Positions 7,524 to 14,202 of a DNA stretch of 23,438 nucleotides are shown here, one piece after another. Under the pieces are notes generated by a model that made no database searches, was not told the origin of the DNA, and was given only the letters and a program-made list of their open reading frames with translations. This DNA comes from JAYEHC01 sp964490635 (lineage in GTDB: Bacteria > Patescibacteriota > Minisyncoccia > JAHIHE01 > JAGLIN01), in contig CAZBCK010000011.1 in NCBI GenBank assembly GCA_964490635.1, positions 1-23,438 of the forward strand. The letters are read 5' to 3'. Made by a program: the position numbers and the translations under genes. How positions within the stretch are numbered: position 1 is the first letter of the stretch; each line of letters opens with the position of its first letter.

Positions 7524-9209
7524 ATGCTTAACATAAAACAAAATTACAAAAACCTGAAGCGAACCAGAGAAATATTAAAAGTTGTGACTAAATACGGACT
7601 GGGCTATTTTTTGGATTTCAGTAAAGCGGAAAACGGTTTAAATTTAAAGAAAAAAATTTTTCCAAAAAAAACAACAAGACTGGAAAAAATCAGGCGTTTA
7701 ACTTTGCCGCAAAGAACGCGTTTAGCTTGCGAAGAATTGGGTCCGACTTTTGTCAAACTAGGACAAATTTTGAGCATTCGCCCGGACTTGATACCGCGTG
7801 AGTTTGCAGAAGAATTCAGCAAGTTGCAAGACGAAGTGCCACCATTTTCTTTTGACGAAGTGGAAGAACAGTTCAAAAAAGAACTTGGAAAACCAATTAA
7901 TGAATTATTTATTGAATTTGATAAGCGACCAGTGGCTGCCGCCTCATTAAGCCAAGTGCATAAAGCCAAGCTGATGAACGGTGAGACCGTAGCCGTTAAG
8001 ATCCAACGACCGAATATTGGAAAAGTGGTTGAAACGGATATATCTATTCTGTCCGGTCTGGTAAGGTTTATTGAAAAGCGTTTTATTAGCGGACATCTTT
8101 TTCAGCCGGTTGAAATAATAGAGGAGTTTTCCAAAACCATTAAAAAAGAATTAGACTTTGTTAACGAAGGACACAACATTGAAAAATTCAGGATTAATTT
8201 TAAAGAAAGCGAGACAGTGCACATTCCAAAAGTTTATTGGAAATTAACCACAAAAAGAATATTAACAATGGAATTTATAGAGGGAGTTAAAATATCTAAA
8301 ATAATTAATTCAAAAGATTCCAAGTTTAACAAAAAGATAATTTCAAGTCGCGGCGCCGATATGATCTTGAAACAGATATTAGTAGACGGTTTTTTTCATG
8401 GAGATCCACACCCGGGAAATATTTTTATTATGAAAAACAATATCATTGCTCCGATTGATTTTGGAATGGTCGGAAGAATAGAGAAAAGTACAATGATAAA
8501 TATGGCTGATTTTTTGATAGCGACTATTAGCAACGATGCTGATAAAGTAGTCAGGATTTTGGAAAATATGGATATAATTGATTCAGAGATGGATTTGAAG
8601 AAAATAAAAATTGAGATCAGCTATTTTATAGATAAATATTATAATGTTCCTTTGAAAGAATTGGAAATAGGAAAAGTAATTGAAGAAATTGTGGAGGTTA
8701 TGATCCGACATCAAATTAAAATCCCAAATGATCTGGTTTTGTTGACCAAAGCCCTTGTGACAATAGAAGGAGTGGGAAGAGAACTTGATCCTGATTTTAA
8801 TATGGCCACAAGAGCAAAGCCTTTTGCAAACAAATTGATCAGACAAAAATATTCTCTGAATAATTTATTAAAAGTAAGCAGCAAATTTGCGGAAGAGTTT
8901 TTTAACTCTTTAAAAATTTTCCCGAATGAATTTTCGTATTTAGTTAAAAATCTAAGAAAAGGAAAATTCAGTATTAATCTTCAGCACAAAGGTTTGGAAA
9001 AATTAATTTTGGAAATAGATCGTGCCAGTAATCGTTTATCTTTTAGTATGATCATTTCATCCTTGATAATTGGTTCCTCATTTATTATTCTGTCAAACAA
9101 AGGTCCTTTTATTTTTAATTATCCGGTTTTCGGGATCTTTGGCTATTTAATAGCTGCGGTCTTGGGCTTGTGGCTGGTTATTTCCATTATTAGACGGGGC
9201 GGGTTATAA
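7524..9209 (+). CDS. UbiB/ABC1/AarF-family atypical kinase
   Basis: Membrane-associated protein-kinase-like ATPase of 561 residues; relatives support isoprenoid quinone or lipid metabolism in bacteria and mitochondria. All core motifs are present: the KxGQ motif as KLGQ (78-81), the Ala-rich nucleotide loop AAAS (138-141) that marks this family, the Lys of VAVKIQ (K159), the ExD-type ELDFVNEGHN (209-218), catalytic HGDPHPGN (292-299) and metal-binding IDFG (311-314). Two hydrophobic helices lie at the C-terminus (about 505-558), as in other UbiB proteins. No quinone biosynthesis genes lie in the window, so the target is open. Transcription from its own promoter is likely; the ATG lacks an SD. 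The phasin-like gene follows after a long palindrome. Confidence 0.93.
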   Translation: MLNIKQNYKNLKRTREILKVVTKYGLGYFLDFSKAENGLNLKKKIFPKKTTRLEKIRRLTLPQRTRLACEELGPTFVKLGQILSIRPDLIPREFAEEFSKLQDEVPPFSFDEVEEQFKKELGKPINELFIEFDKRPVAAASLSQVHKAKLMNGETVAVKIQRPNIGKVVETDISILSGLVRFIEKRFISGHLFQPVEIIEEFSKTIKKELDFVNEGHNIEKFRINFKESETVHIPKVYWKLTTKRILTMEFIEGVKISKIINSKDSKFNKKIISSRGADMILKQILVDGFFHGDPHPGNIFIMKNNIIAPIDFGMVGRIEKSTMINMADFLIATISNDADKVVRILENMDIIDSEMDLKKIKIEISYFIDKYYNVPLKELEIGKVIEEIVEVMIRHQIKIPNDLVLLTKALVTIEGVGRELDPDFNMATRAKPFANKLIRQKYSLNNLLKVSSKFAEEFFNSLKIFPNEFSYLVKNLRKGKFSINLQHKGLEKLILEIDRASNRLSFSMIISSLIIGSSFIILSNKGPFIFNYPVFGIFGYLIAAVLGLWLVISIIRRGGL

Positions 9210-9218
9210 ACTTAGAAC

Positions 9219-9331
9219 TTTCTCACTCTTTTTATCGGGTAGATCAAAGCCCTCACTTTGACCTTGTTACCCGAACCGTTTTAGATTCAAGCGAGGGCTT
9301 GAACCTACTCGATACATGATTAAGCGAGAAA
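9219..9331. repeat. Long imperfect inverted repeat after the ubiB-like gene
   Basis: The arms, about 45 bases each (from TTTCTCACTC at 9219 and to AAGCGAGAAA at 9331), align as inverted copies: TTTCTC/GAGAAA, ATCGGGTAG/CTACTCGAT and TCAAAGCCCTC/GAGGGCTTGA. The left arm also forms a local hairpin (TCGGGTAG with TTACCCGA, 9235-9274). It sits between the ubiB-like and phasin-like genes and may be a MITE-type repeat. It could also act as a processing or weak termination structure; there is no T-run that would make it a standard terminator. Confidence 0.6.
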
Positions 9332-9380
9332 ATCCTAAAATTATTTAATTAATAAATAAAAAAAGAAAGGGGGTGACAAT

Positions 9381-9680
9381 ATGTCCGATTTTCTAAAAAA
9401 AGTAATTCTAACAACATTGGGAACAGTATCTCTAACAAAAAAGAAGACAGAAGCTCTGGTTAAAGATCTGGTTAAACATGGAGATCTTACTCAAACTGAA
9501 GGAAAAAAACTTATCAATGATCTGACAAAAAATGTGGAAAAAGAGAGAGATGCCATAGAAAAAAACACGGAAAAAATAATTAGAAATATTCTGAAAAAAA
9601 CAGAAATTCCAACAAGAAAAGAAATTGCTGACTTGAAAAATAAGATTGAGCAATTGAATAAGAAAATAAACAAGAAATAG
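9381..9680 (+). CDS. Phasin-like coiled-coil small protein
   Basis: A 99-residue, highly charged helical protein. The first 20 residues are moderately hydrophobic (DFLKKVILTTLGTVSLTKKK), followed by a Lys/Glu-rich region with heptad spacing and a C-terminal coiled coil (about 75-98). The GDLTQTEGKKLINDL segment in the middle is characteristic of the small phasin-like (PhaF-type) family that in other bacteria is often found beside UbiB/AarF kinases. True polyhydroxyalkanoate function is unlikely without any PHA synthase here; a membrane- or lipid-surface role beside the kinase is inference. A strong SD (AAAGGGGGT, 9366-9374) seven bases before the ATG indicates efficient translation. Confidence 0.7.
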   Translation: MSDFLKKVILTTLGTVSLTKKKTEALVKDLVKHGDLTQTEGKKLINDLTKNVEKERDAIEKNTEKIIRNILKKTEIPTRKEIADLKNKIEQLNKKINKK

Positions 9681-9789
9681 AAAACAGAAGAATAAAGCAA
9701 TATTGAGAAATATAAATATGTATTTTGAGTATTGTTTTTTATACAAGCAAAGTTGATATATCTAAAATCAGTAAAACTTACTCAACATT

Positions 9790-9823
9790 CATAGCTATGG
9801 TTGTCATATCGACCATAGCTATG
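9790..9823 (+). terminator. Perfect 12-bp hairpin before rnhB (terminator or operator)
   Basis: CATAGCTATGGT (9790-9801) and ACCATAGCTATG (9812-9823) pair perfectly around a 10-base loop, followed by TTTATT. The T-run is weak, and the right arm ends four bases before the -35 box of the rnhB promoter. It may therefore end transcription from the phasin-like gene or bind a dimeric regulator. The half-site CATAGCTATG is itself palindromic. Confidence 0.5.
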
Positions 9824-9827
9824 TTTA

Positions 9828-9856
9828 TTGACAAAAAAGACTTATAGTTATATTAT
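9828..9856 (+). promoter_or_regulatory. Near-consensus sigma70 promoter of the rnhB-rpmF run
   Basis: TTGACA (9828-9833), a perfect -35 box, is followed after 17 bases by TATTAT (9851-9856). Transcription should begin near 9863, 33 bases before the rnhB ATG. This is the best promoter seen in the window. Confidence 0.8.
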
Positions 9857-9895
9857 AAGAAAAACGTTATTTATAAGGATTAAATATCCAAAATT

Positions 9896-10546
9896 ATGAT
9901 AATTCCGGATTTTTCAAGAGAAGAAAGGTTATTTAAAAAAGGATATAAAACCATTGCTGGTATAGATGAGGTCGGACGCGGTCCTTTGGCAGGTCCGGTA
10001 GTGGCAGCAACCGTTGTTTTTGATAATAACGATAAAAAAATAAAAGAGCTGATTAAATTTGGAGTTAGAGATTCTAAAATGTTATCTTCCAAAAAAAGGG
10101 ATTTTTTATACGATGTAATAATAAAAGATTGCAATGATTGGTCAGTTGGCATTGTTTTAGAAAAAATTATTGATGAGATAAACATACTTGAAGCAAGTTT
10201 GCTTGCTATGAGATTCGCTGTTGAAAAGCTAAGCATTCAACCTGATTTTTTGTTAGTTGATGGAAATCACACAATTGAAAATTATCCGGCAAACCAAATA
10301 GCTATTCCGAGCGCAGATCAAAATGTTTTTTCCGTAAGCGCGGCTTCCATTATAGCTAAAGTTACCAGAGATAGAATGTTAGTTGTCCTTGATAAAAAAT
10401 ATCCGGAATACGGATTCGCGCAACACAAGGGATACGGTACAAAGTTACATCTGGAAATGCTTACAAAAATTGGTCCATGCAAGATACACAGAAAATCATT
10501 TGCTCCGGTCAAGAAATTGATTCCAAGATTTACCAAAAAATATTGA
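9896..10546 (+). CDS. rnhB: Ribonuclease HII
   Basis: Endonuclease that removes ribonucleotides and RNA from RNA-DNA hybrids in the cytoplasm. It is 216 residues long, normal for the family. The N-terminal signature AGIDEVGRGPLAGPVVAA carries the first two catalytic acids (D24, E25). RDSKMLSSKKR (58-68) is the family's substrate-contact motif, LLVDG supplies D122, and SIIAKVTRDR supplies the last acid (D159). HKGYGT near residue 176 is also conserved. The ATG at 9896 has only a distant AAGGA upstream. It is the first gene after a near-consensus promoter, with rpmF 24 bases downstream, so the two are co-transcribed. Confidence 0.97.
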   Translation: MIIPDFSREERLFKKGYKTIAGIDEVGRGPLAGPVVAATVVFDNNDKKIKELIKFGVRDSKMLSSKKRDFLYDVIIKDCNDWSVGIVLEKIIDEINILEASLLAMRFAVEKLSIQPDFLLVDGNHTIENYPANQIAIPSADQNVFSVSAASIIAKVTRDRMLVVLDKKYPEYGFAQHKGYGTKLHLEMLTKIGPCKIHRKSFAPVKKLIPRFTKKY

Positions 10547-10570
10547 CTTTATAACTTTTAACTTATATTT

Positions 10571-10819
10571 ATGCCACATCCAAAGAAACGAACAAACCAA
10601 ACAGCAAAAAATCAGAGAAGATCACATCACGCTTTAAAAAAAATAAATTTAGTCAAGTGTGAGAAATGCGGAAAATCAGTTAAACCTCACCATGCTTGTT
10701 CCAGTTGCGGTTATTATAATGGCAGAAAAGTAATTGATGTTTCAAAAAACCTTCCTAAGAAAGAGAAAGCAGTGACAGAGAAACTAAAAAAGAAAGAAGA
10801 TAAAAAGATTGATAAATAG
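10571..10819 (+). CDS. rpmF: 50S ribosomal protein L32 with Lys-rich tail
   Basis: Small zinc-ribbon protein of the large ribosomal subunit. The protein begins MPHPKKRTNQTAKNQRRSHH, close to the usual MAVPKRRTSKSRKRMRRSH start of L32. It has two CxxC pairs (CEKC at about 31-34 and CSSC at about 44-47) for a zinc ion, and CGYYNGRKV as in other L32 proteins. At 82 residues it is longer than the usual 56-60: after the ribosomal core, about 25 residues rich in Lys and Glu are added. It lies 24 bases after rnhB in the same transcript. Identity is secure; the role of the extra tail is unknown. Confidence 0.96.
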   Translation: MPHPKKRTNQTAKNQRRSHHALKKINLVKCEKCGKSVKPHHACSSCGYYNGRKVIDVSKNLPKKEKAVTEKLKKKEDKKIDK

Positions 10820-10885
10820 TGAAAAAACTAAACCTCTTTGTATTCATTTTGTATTTTGTTACAAAAAACACTTTTTAGAACTATT

Positions 10886-11143
10886 ATGTTAAACAGGATC
10901 AAACCTCTAATTTTAACTATTAGCATAGTACTAGTCATCATCTCGGTGCCTGTGTTTTTATTAAGCATACAGTCTTGCAGATATGATTGTAACTGTTCAA
11001 GATTTTGCCACGGAGAAGTTTGTTGTTCAAAAAAATGTGATAAATTATTACAATTCTTAAAAATAGATAGTTGTCCTGATAAAAACGATGTTTCAAATTT
11101 CAAATTTGAAAAAAACAGTAAAACTCCGGAGGTTTCACAGTAA
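10886..11143 (+). CDS. Exported Cys-rich small protein, unknown
   Basis: No family recognised. The ATG at 10886 is preferred because it starts directly with a signal-like sequence (basic tip, hydrophobic core about residues 7-26); the frame is open some 48 bases further upstream with only a poor start. After the hydrophobic part comes a 40-residue stretch with eight Cys, arranged C-x3-C-x-C-x3-C-x4-CC-x3-C-x10-C, then a polar tail rich in Lys, Asn and Ser. A disulfide-knotted exported peptide or a metal-binding surface protein would fit. The sequence before the first Cys (SIQSC) is a poor lipobox. It lies between rpmF and nusB on the same strand. The open frame plus signal sequence make a real gene likely. 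Confidence 0.6.
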   Translation: MLNRIKPLILTISIVLVIISVPVFLLSIQSCRYDCNCSRFCHGEVCCSKKCDKLLQFLKIDSCPDKNDVSNFKFEKNSKTPEVSQ

Positions 11144-11163
11144 CAGTAGCCCTGTGGAGTTTT
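11120..11163 (+). terminator. Possible stem-loop at the end of the Cys-rich gene
   Basis: AAAACTC (11120-11126) pairs with GAGTTTT (11157-11163) and inside it CACAG (11136-11140) pairs with CTGTG (11152-11156). The stem ends in four T. The stop codon lies in the loop. It may partly separate nusB from the upstream genes; the bulge makes it a weak terminator. Confidence 0.35.
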
Positions 11164-11185
11164 CGTAATTTAATAATATAGTGTT

Positions 11186-11641
11186 ATGTCAAATAGACAT
11201 CTGTTCAGATCAATTGTAATGCAGAGTTTGTATGAATGGGATTTTGAAAGTTCTATGATCAAAAATACTGACAAGAAAAAATTCAGCAAGACTGTACTTG
11301 ATAATATAACGAAAAGAAATATAAAAGAGTATGGATTTAAAGAAAAAAATACTCGTTTTGTGTTTGACACAATAAATGGAATTTTTGAGAACTTTGAAGA
11401 GATAAACTCCAAAATAAAAAAACTGGCTCCTGAATGGCCGATAGAACAAGTAACAATAATTGACAGGAATATTCTTAGAATTGGAATATACGAAATTATA
11501 TTTGACAAAAAAAAAGATATACCGCCTAAAGTCGCGATCAATGAAGCAATTGAACTTGCCAAAACATTCGGTGGAAATTCAAGCGGAAAGTTTGTGAATG
11601 GAGTTTTGGGAAGTTTGTATAGAGAGATAGAGAATAAATAA
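11186..11641 (+). CDS. nusB: Transcription antitermination factor NusB
   Basis: RNA-binding helical protein that, with NusE (S10), joins the rRNA antitermination complex in the cytoplasm. It is 151 residues long. The start MSNRHLFRSIVMQSLYEWDF matches the family's first helix (R-x-x-A-x-Q-x-L-Y). The second half carries WPIEQVTIIDRNILRIGIYEI and PPKVAINEAIELAKTFGGNSSGKFVNGVLG, the two most conserved stretches of NusB (D-R-x-I-L-R and K-x-F-x-x-x-x-S-x-x-F-V-N-G-V-L). The start ATG at 11186 has no SD, as for most housekeeping genes here. It stands before rnc with a broken gene between them. Confidence 0.95.
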   Translation: MSNRHLFRSIVMQSLYEWDFESSMIKNTDKKKFSKTVLDNITKRNIKEYGFKEKNTRFVFDTINGIFENFEEINSKIKKLAPEWPIEQVTIIDRNILRIGIYEIIFDKKKDIPPKVAINEAIELAKTFGGNSSGKFVNGVLGSLYREIENK

Positions 11642-11693
11642 GCTATAATAAATTACACAATTCAAATAAATAAAATAATAATATAGCACAATA

Positions 11694-12079
11694 ATGGAAA
11701 AATTTTCAAATGAAGCTGGATATGAAAAAGAGAAAAATATAATAGATGAATATTAAGAAGAATTGGCAATATTTATAATAAAAGAACTTGAAGGGGATAG
11801 AAGACTTTTGCGAAAATTAACGATGAAACTAATAGGAACTCACCATGGCGGAAAAGATCTTATAGAATCACTTAATGCAAAAAGTGAGTTTAGAGATCTT
11901 GCGGAAAAAATATCTGGATTTCAAAAAAATGGGAAGAGAAACATAAAGATTGGACGTATAACTGTTTAATGGGGAAAAGTGTTCAATGGTTGGGGGAGGA
12001 GTTAAGTGAATTACTTAGAGAAGAACTTAAAACAGGAAAAGGAAATATAGATGATATAGATAAACTTCGCAAGAATTAA
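11694..12079 (+). pseudogene. Broken hypothetical gene (one stop, one frameshift)
   Basis: Three pieces read as one protein of about 125 residues. Frame A starts at the ATG at 11694 and meets TAA at 11754-11756. The same frame runs on without another stop through EELAIFIIKELEGDRR... and THHGGKDLIESL to about 11929. After a run of seven A (11923-11929) the coherent reading moves to another frame (WEEKHKDWTYN, then MGKSVQWLGEEL) and ends at 12079. The shift equals one missing A, or a -1 slip. The downstream reading has Trp-rich, well-formed protein sequence directly abutting the upstream one, which argues for one former gene. I do not recognise the family. It lies between nusB and rnc. Sequencing error in the A-run is possible but does not explain the TAA. 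Confidence 0.65.
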
Positions 12080-12099
12080 TAATTCATTAAATTAAACAA

Positions 12100-12789
12100 A
12101 TGAAAAACATACTGAAACTGGAAGAGAAAATAGGAGTGGTCTTTAAAAATAAGGATCTCCTGAGACAAGCTTTAGTTCACCGTTCTTATTTAAATGAGCA
12201 CCGTGAATTCAAGCTTGATAACAATGAAAGGATGGAGTTTCTGGGAGACGCTGTTTTGGAACTTGCTTCCACTGAATATCTTTACAGCAAGTTTCCAAAT
12301 CCGGAAGGTGAACTGACAAATTTCAGAGCGGCGTTGGTCAACGGAAAAATGCTCGCCAAAATTTCAGGTGAACTCGGATTGGGAGATTATTTGATGATGA
12401 GCAAAGGTGAAACAAAAGACCTCGGAAAAGCGCGTCAATATCTTCTTGCTAACACTTTGGAAGCGGTAATCGGCGCGATTCATCTTGATCAAGGATATAG
12501 AAAATCAAAGAAGTTCATCTCTGATAATATTTTATGCAAAATGAAAGACGTCCTTGAGGAAAAATTATATCAGGATCCGAAAAGTAAATTTCAAGAAAAA
12601 GCTCAGGAAAAAGTTGGCGCGACGCCACTGTATAAAGTTATTAAAGAATGGGGACCAGATCACAACAAACATTTTATAATCGGAGCATATTTGGAAGATG
12701 AAAAAATCGCCGAAGGAGAGGGAATGAGCAAACAAACCGCGCAGAGAAATGCCGCCGAGAAAGCTTTGGAAGCAAAAGGATGGGGATAA
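12100..12789 (+). CDS. rnc: Ribonuclease III
   Basis: Double-strand RNA endonuclease for rRNA precursors and structured mRNAs. It is 229 residues long, normal size. The catalytic domain has the signature NERMEFLGDAVLELA (42-56), with E43, E46 and D50 corresponding to the conserved acids E38, E41 and D45 of the E. coli enzyme. In the second metal-binding segment LANTLEAVIGAIHLDQG, E120 is kept, but the usual Asp three residues before it is Asn (N117). A double-strand RNA-binding domain fills about residues 157-227 (KSKFQEKAQEK... to TAQRNAAEKALEA). It ends just before a two-way terminator shared with the convergent ligase gene. The start has no SD. Confidence 0.96.
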   Translation: MKNILKLEEKIGVVFKNKDLLRQALVHRSYLNEHREFKLDNNERMEFLGDAVLELASTEYLYSKFPNPEGELTNFRAALVNGKMLAKISGELGLGDYLMMSKGETKDLGKARQYLLANTLEAVIGAIHLDQGYRKSKKFISDNILCKMKDVLEEKLYQDPKSKFQEKAQEKVGATPLYKVIKEWGPDHNKHFIIGAYLEDEKIAEGEGMSKQTAQRNAAEKALEAKGWG

Positions 12790-12820
12790 AATGTTTTACA
12801 ACTCAAACTTAAACACAGCC

Positions 12821-12860
12821 AAAAAACAAGAAACGCGATAAAGAACGCTCTTGTTTTTTT
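12821..12860. terminator. Bidirectional intrinsic terminator between rnc and the CofE-like gene
   Basis: AAAAAACAAGA (12821-12831) pairs perfectly with TCTTGTTTTTT (12849-12859). The runs of A and T at the two feet serve as U-tracts for both strands, fitting the convergent genes on each side. Confidence 0.85.
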
Positions 12861-12876
12861 GTTTGAGATATAACAT

Positions 12877-13587
12877 TTAAGACTTACGCGCTTGCTCCAT
12901 ATTTATATTTTTTCTCAATATTCCCATCGGCGTTGATTCATCTGACTGCCCAAGCGGATTGTCTTTTAGCGCTTCAATTAACATCTTTTTTTTAATTCCT
13001 TTGCTGTATCCCAGAATATTTATTCCTAAATCGTTAGCGTCAATGATTGTCGTCTTGAATCCAATTTCCCTTTCAATATTATTTACAATCTCTTGCGGAT
13101 TTTTCGGTCCCTTACTCGCGTATTCGTTATAAGGAGGAATTGCATAAGAAACAGGTCCATCTATCGCCCTTGCTCCACTGCCGGCCACTATATAAAAAGC
13201 TCCTTTAATTTTCAATGGTTTTGTAATTATCGCGCAAAACGACGCCAGCAAGATTCTCAAAACCCCAACCTCTTCAATCGCCAGTTGCATCGTCTCTGGC
13301 ATCGCCAAACCAATTCCGCCCGGATTTTTATAAACGAACTTACTCAAAAAAACAGCCAGTTTTGACGACTTAATGTCAGAAATTTTATAAGATCTGTTTT
13401 GTATCACAGCGACGACTTTCTCGCTAATAAAAAGAATATCTTCCTTTTCAAGATGAGGCAACGCATATTCTTTGATTAGTTTCAGTAAATTATCATCTGG
13501 TTTTATCAAACATGTCTTAACCGGATACCTATAAAATTCTCCGTATCTGGTTTCAATAATCAAATTTTTATCAGGGTTGGGATTCAT
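12877..13587 (-). CDS. F420-0:gamma-glutamyl ligase-like protein (CofE family)
   Basis: CofE-type ligases add glutamate to coenzyme F420 with GTP. This 236-residue protein has the family's order of motifs: an N-terminal ISEKVVAVIQNR segment (about 54-65), VYKNPGGIGLAMP (about 85-97), a long middle part with AGSGARAIDGPVSYAIPPYNEYASKGPKNP (split here for length: positions about 135-164), where other members bind substrate and metal, and a C-terminal DANDLGINILG motif (about 184-194). No other F420 genes are in the window, and CPR bacteria generally lack that pathway. An amino-acid or peptide ligation to some other acceptor is therefore more likely; this is inference. It is transcribed alone toward the rnc terminator. 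Confidence 0.8.
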   Translation of the reverse strand: MNPNPDKNLIIETRYGEFYRYPVKTCLIKPDDNLLKLIKEYALPHLEKEDILFISEKVVAVIQNRSYKISDIKSSKLAVFLSKFVYKNPGGIGLAMPETMQLAIEEVGVLRILLASFCAIITKPLKIKGAFYIVAGSGARAIDGPVSYAIPPYNEYASKGPKNPQEIVNNIEREIGFKTTIIDANDLGINILGYSKGIKKKMLIEALKDNPLGQSDESTPMGILRKNINMEQARKS

Positions 13588-13657
13588 ATAAATAATAACT
13601 AGAAATTATTTCTCTTATAAATATAATCTATCAGTTTTGAAAAAATTGTCTTGTTGC

Positions 13658-13798
13658 GAGAACTGGTTTGCAACCAGTTCTCTTCGTTTTGAAATTTCAA
13701 CAATTTTATCTTCTCGTTTTATGTTTTTGATACAGATAAACTTTTGATAAGTTTTATTTGCTTGGGAAACATTGGAAACTGGTTACAAACCAGTTCCC
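13658..13798. repeat. Two inverted copies of an AACTGGTT palindrome
   Basis: Copy 1 (13658-13682) is an 11-bp perfect stem with a 3-base loop. Copy 2 (13774-13798) has a stem of eight plus two pairs around a mismatch. Including flanking GCG, the copies match each other in inverted orientation at nearly all positions. They enclose about 90 AT-rich bases. Confidence 0.7.
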
Positions 13799-14012
13799 GC
13801 GAAATTATTCTAAAATAAATTTGAGACAGAAAACTAATATGATTTATACATTTATCTTTTTTGTCATTCTCGCGAAGGCGGGAATCCAGATAAAATTTCT
13901 TCAAGCATTATTTTAAAATAAATGTCTTGTAAACAAAATAGCAGTAATCTTAGCTGATATTTCAATTGTTATGATGATATTTTATTATTCTGTGCGATAG
14001 CAAACAATCCCT

Positions 14013-14147
14013 CCTTTTTGTCATTCTAAACCGTAGGCGAAGAATCCCTTCAACATTAATACTCCACAGTCCGTCCCATTTTCAACATTGAAGCGATTTC
14101 TCATTCCACTATGCTTCGCTCCGTTCTATTTCGAAATGACAAAAAGG
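14013..14147. repeat. GTCATT-type element with terminal inverted repeats
   Basis: CCTTTTTGTCATT (14013-14025) and AATGACAAAAAGG (14135-14147) are perfect 13-base inverted ends of a 135-base block. Inside are ACCGTAGGCGAAGAATCCC and CTATGCTTCGCTCCGTTCTATT, typical of dispersed GTCATTC repeats. It lies just after the dnaE stop on the minus strand. Confidence 0.65.
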
Positions 14148-14202
14148 ATATCTAATTTTTTTTGTGGTTGAGATTTGAGGTATGATTAAAAAATTGTTTT
14201 AG

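Larger units (their letters stand above)
13588..14202. repeat. Repeat-filled gap between the CofE-like gene and dnaE
   Basis: No convincing gene in these 615 bases. From left to right: a near-perfect palindrome (13658-13682, arms GAGAACTGGTT and AACCAGTTCTC), an inverted second copy of the same unit (13774-13798), a GTCATTCTCGCGAAGGCGGG hairpin (13863-13891) and an inverted-repeat block (14013-14147). The short ORF on the minus strand (13719-13904) only translates these repeats. Confidence 0.75.

Noticed and set aside
11923..11929. Programmed -1 frameshift at the seven-A run
   Set aside because: An additional in-frame TAA at 11754 already breaks the gene, so decay is the simpler reading.
13719..13904. 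A 61-residue ORF on the minus strand starting MKKFYLDSRLREND
   Set aside because: It translates the GTCATTCTCGCGAAGGCGGG repeat and the AACTGGTT palindrome. Readings such as 'DSRLREND' are the usual product of such repeats.
13588..14202. CRISPR array suggested by repeated palindromes
   Set aside because: The units are few, inverted relative to each other and unevenly spaced, and no cas gene is present.
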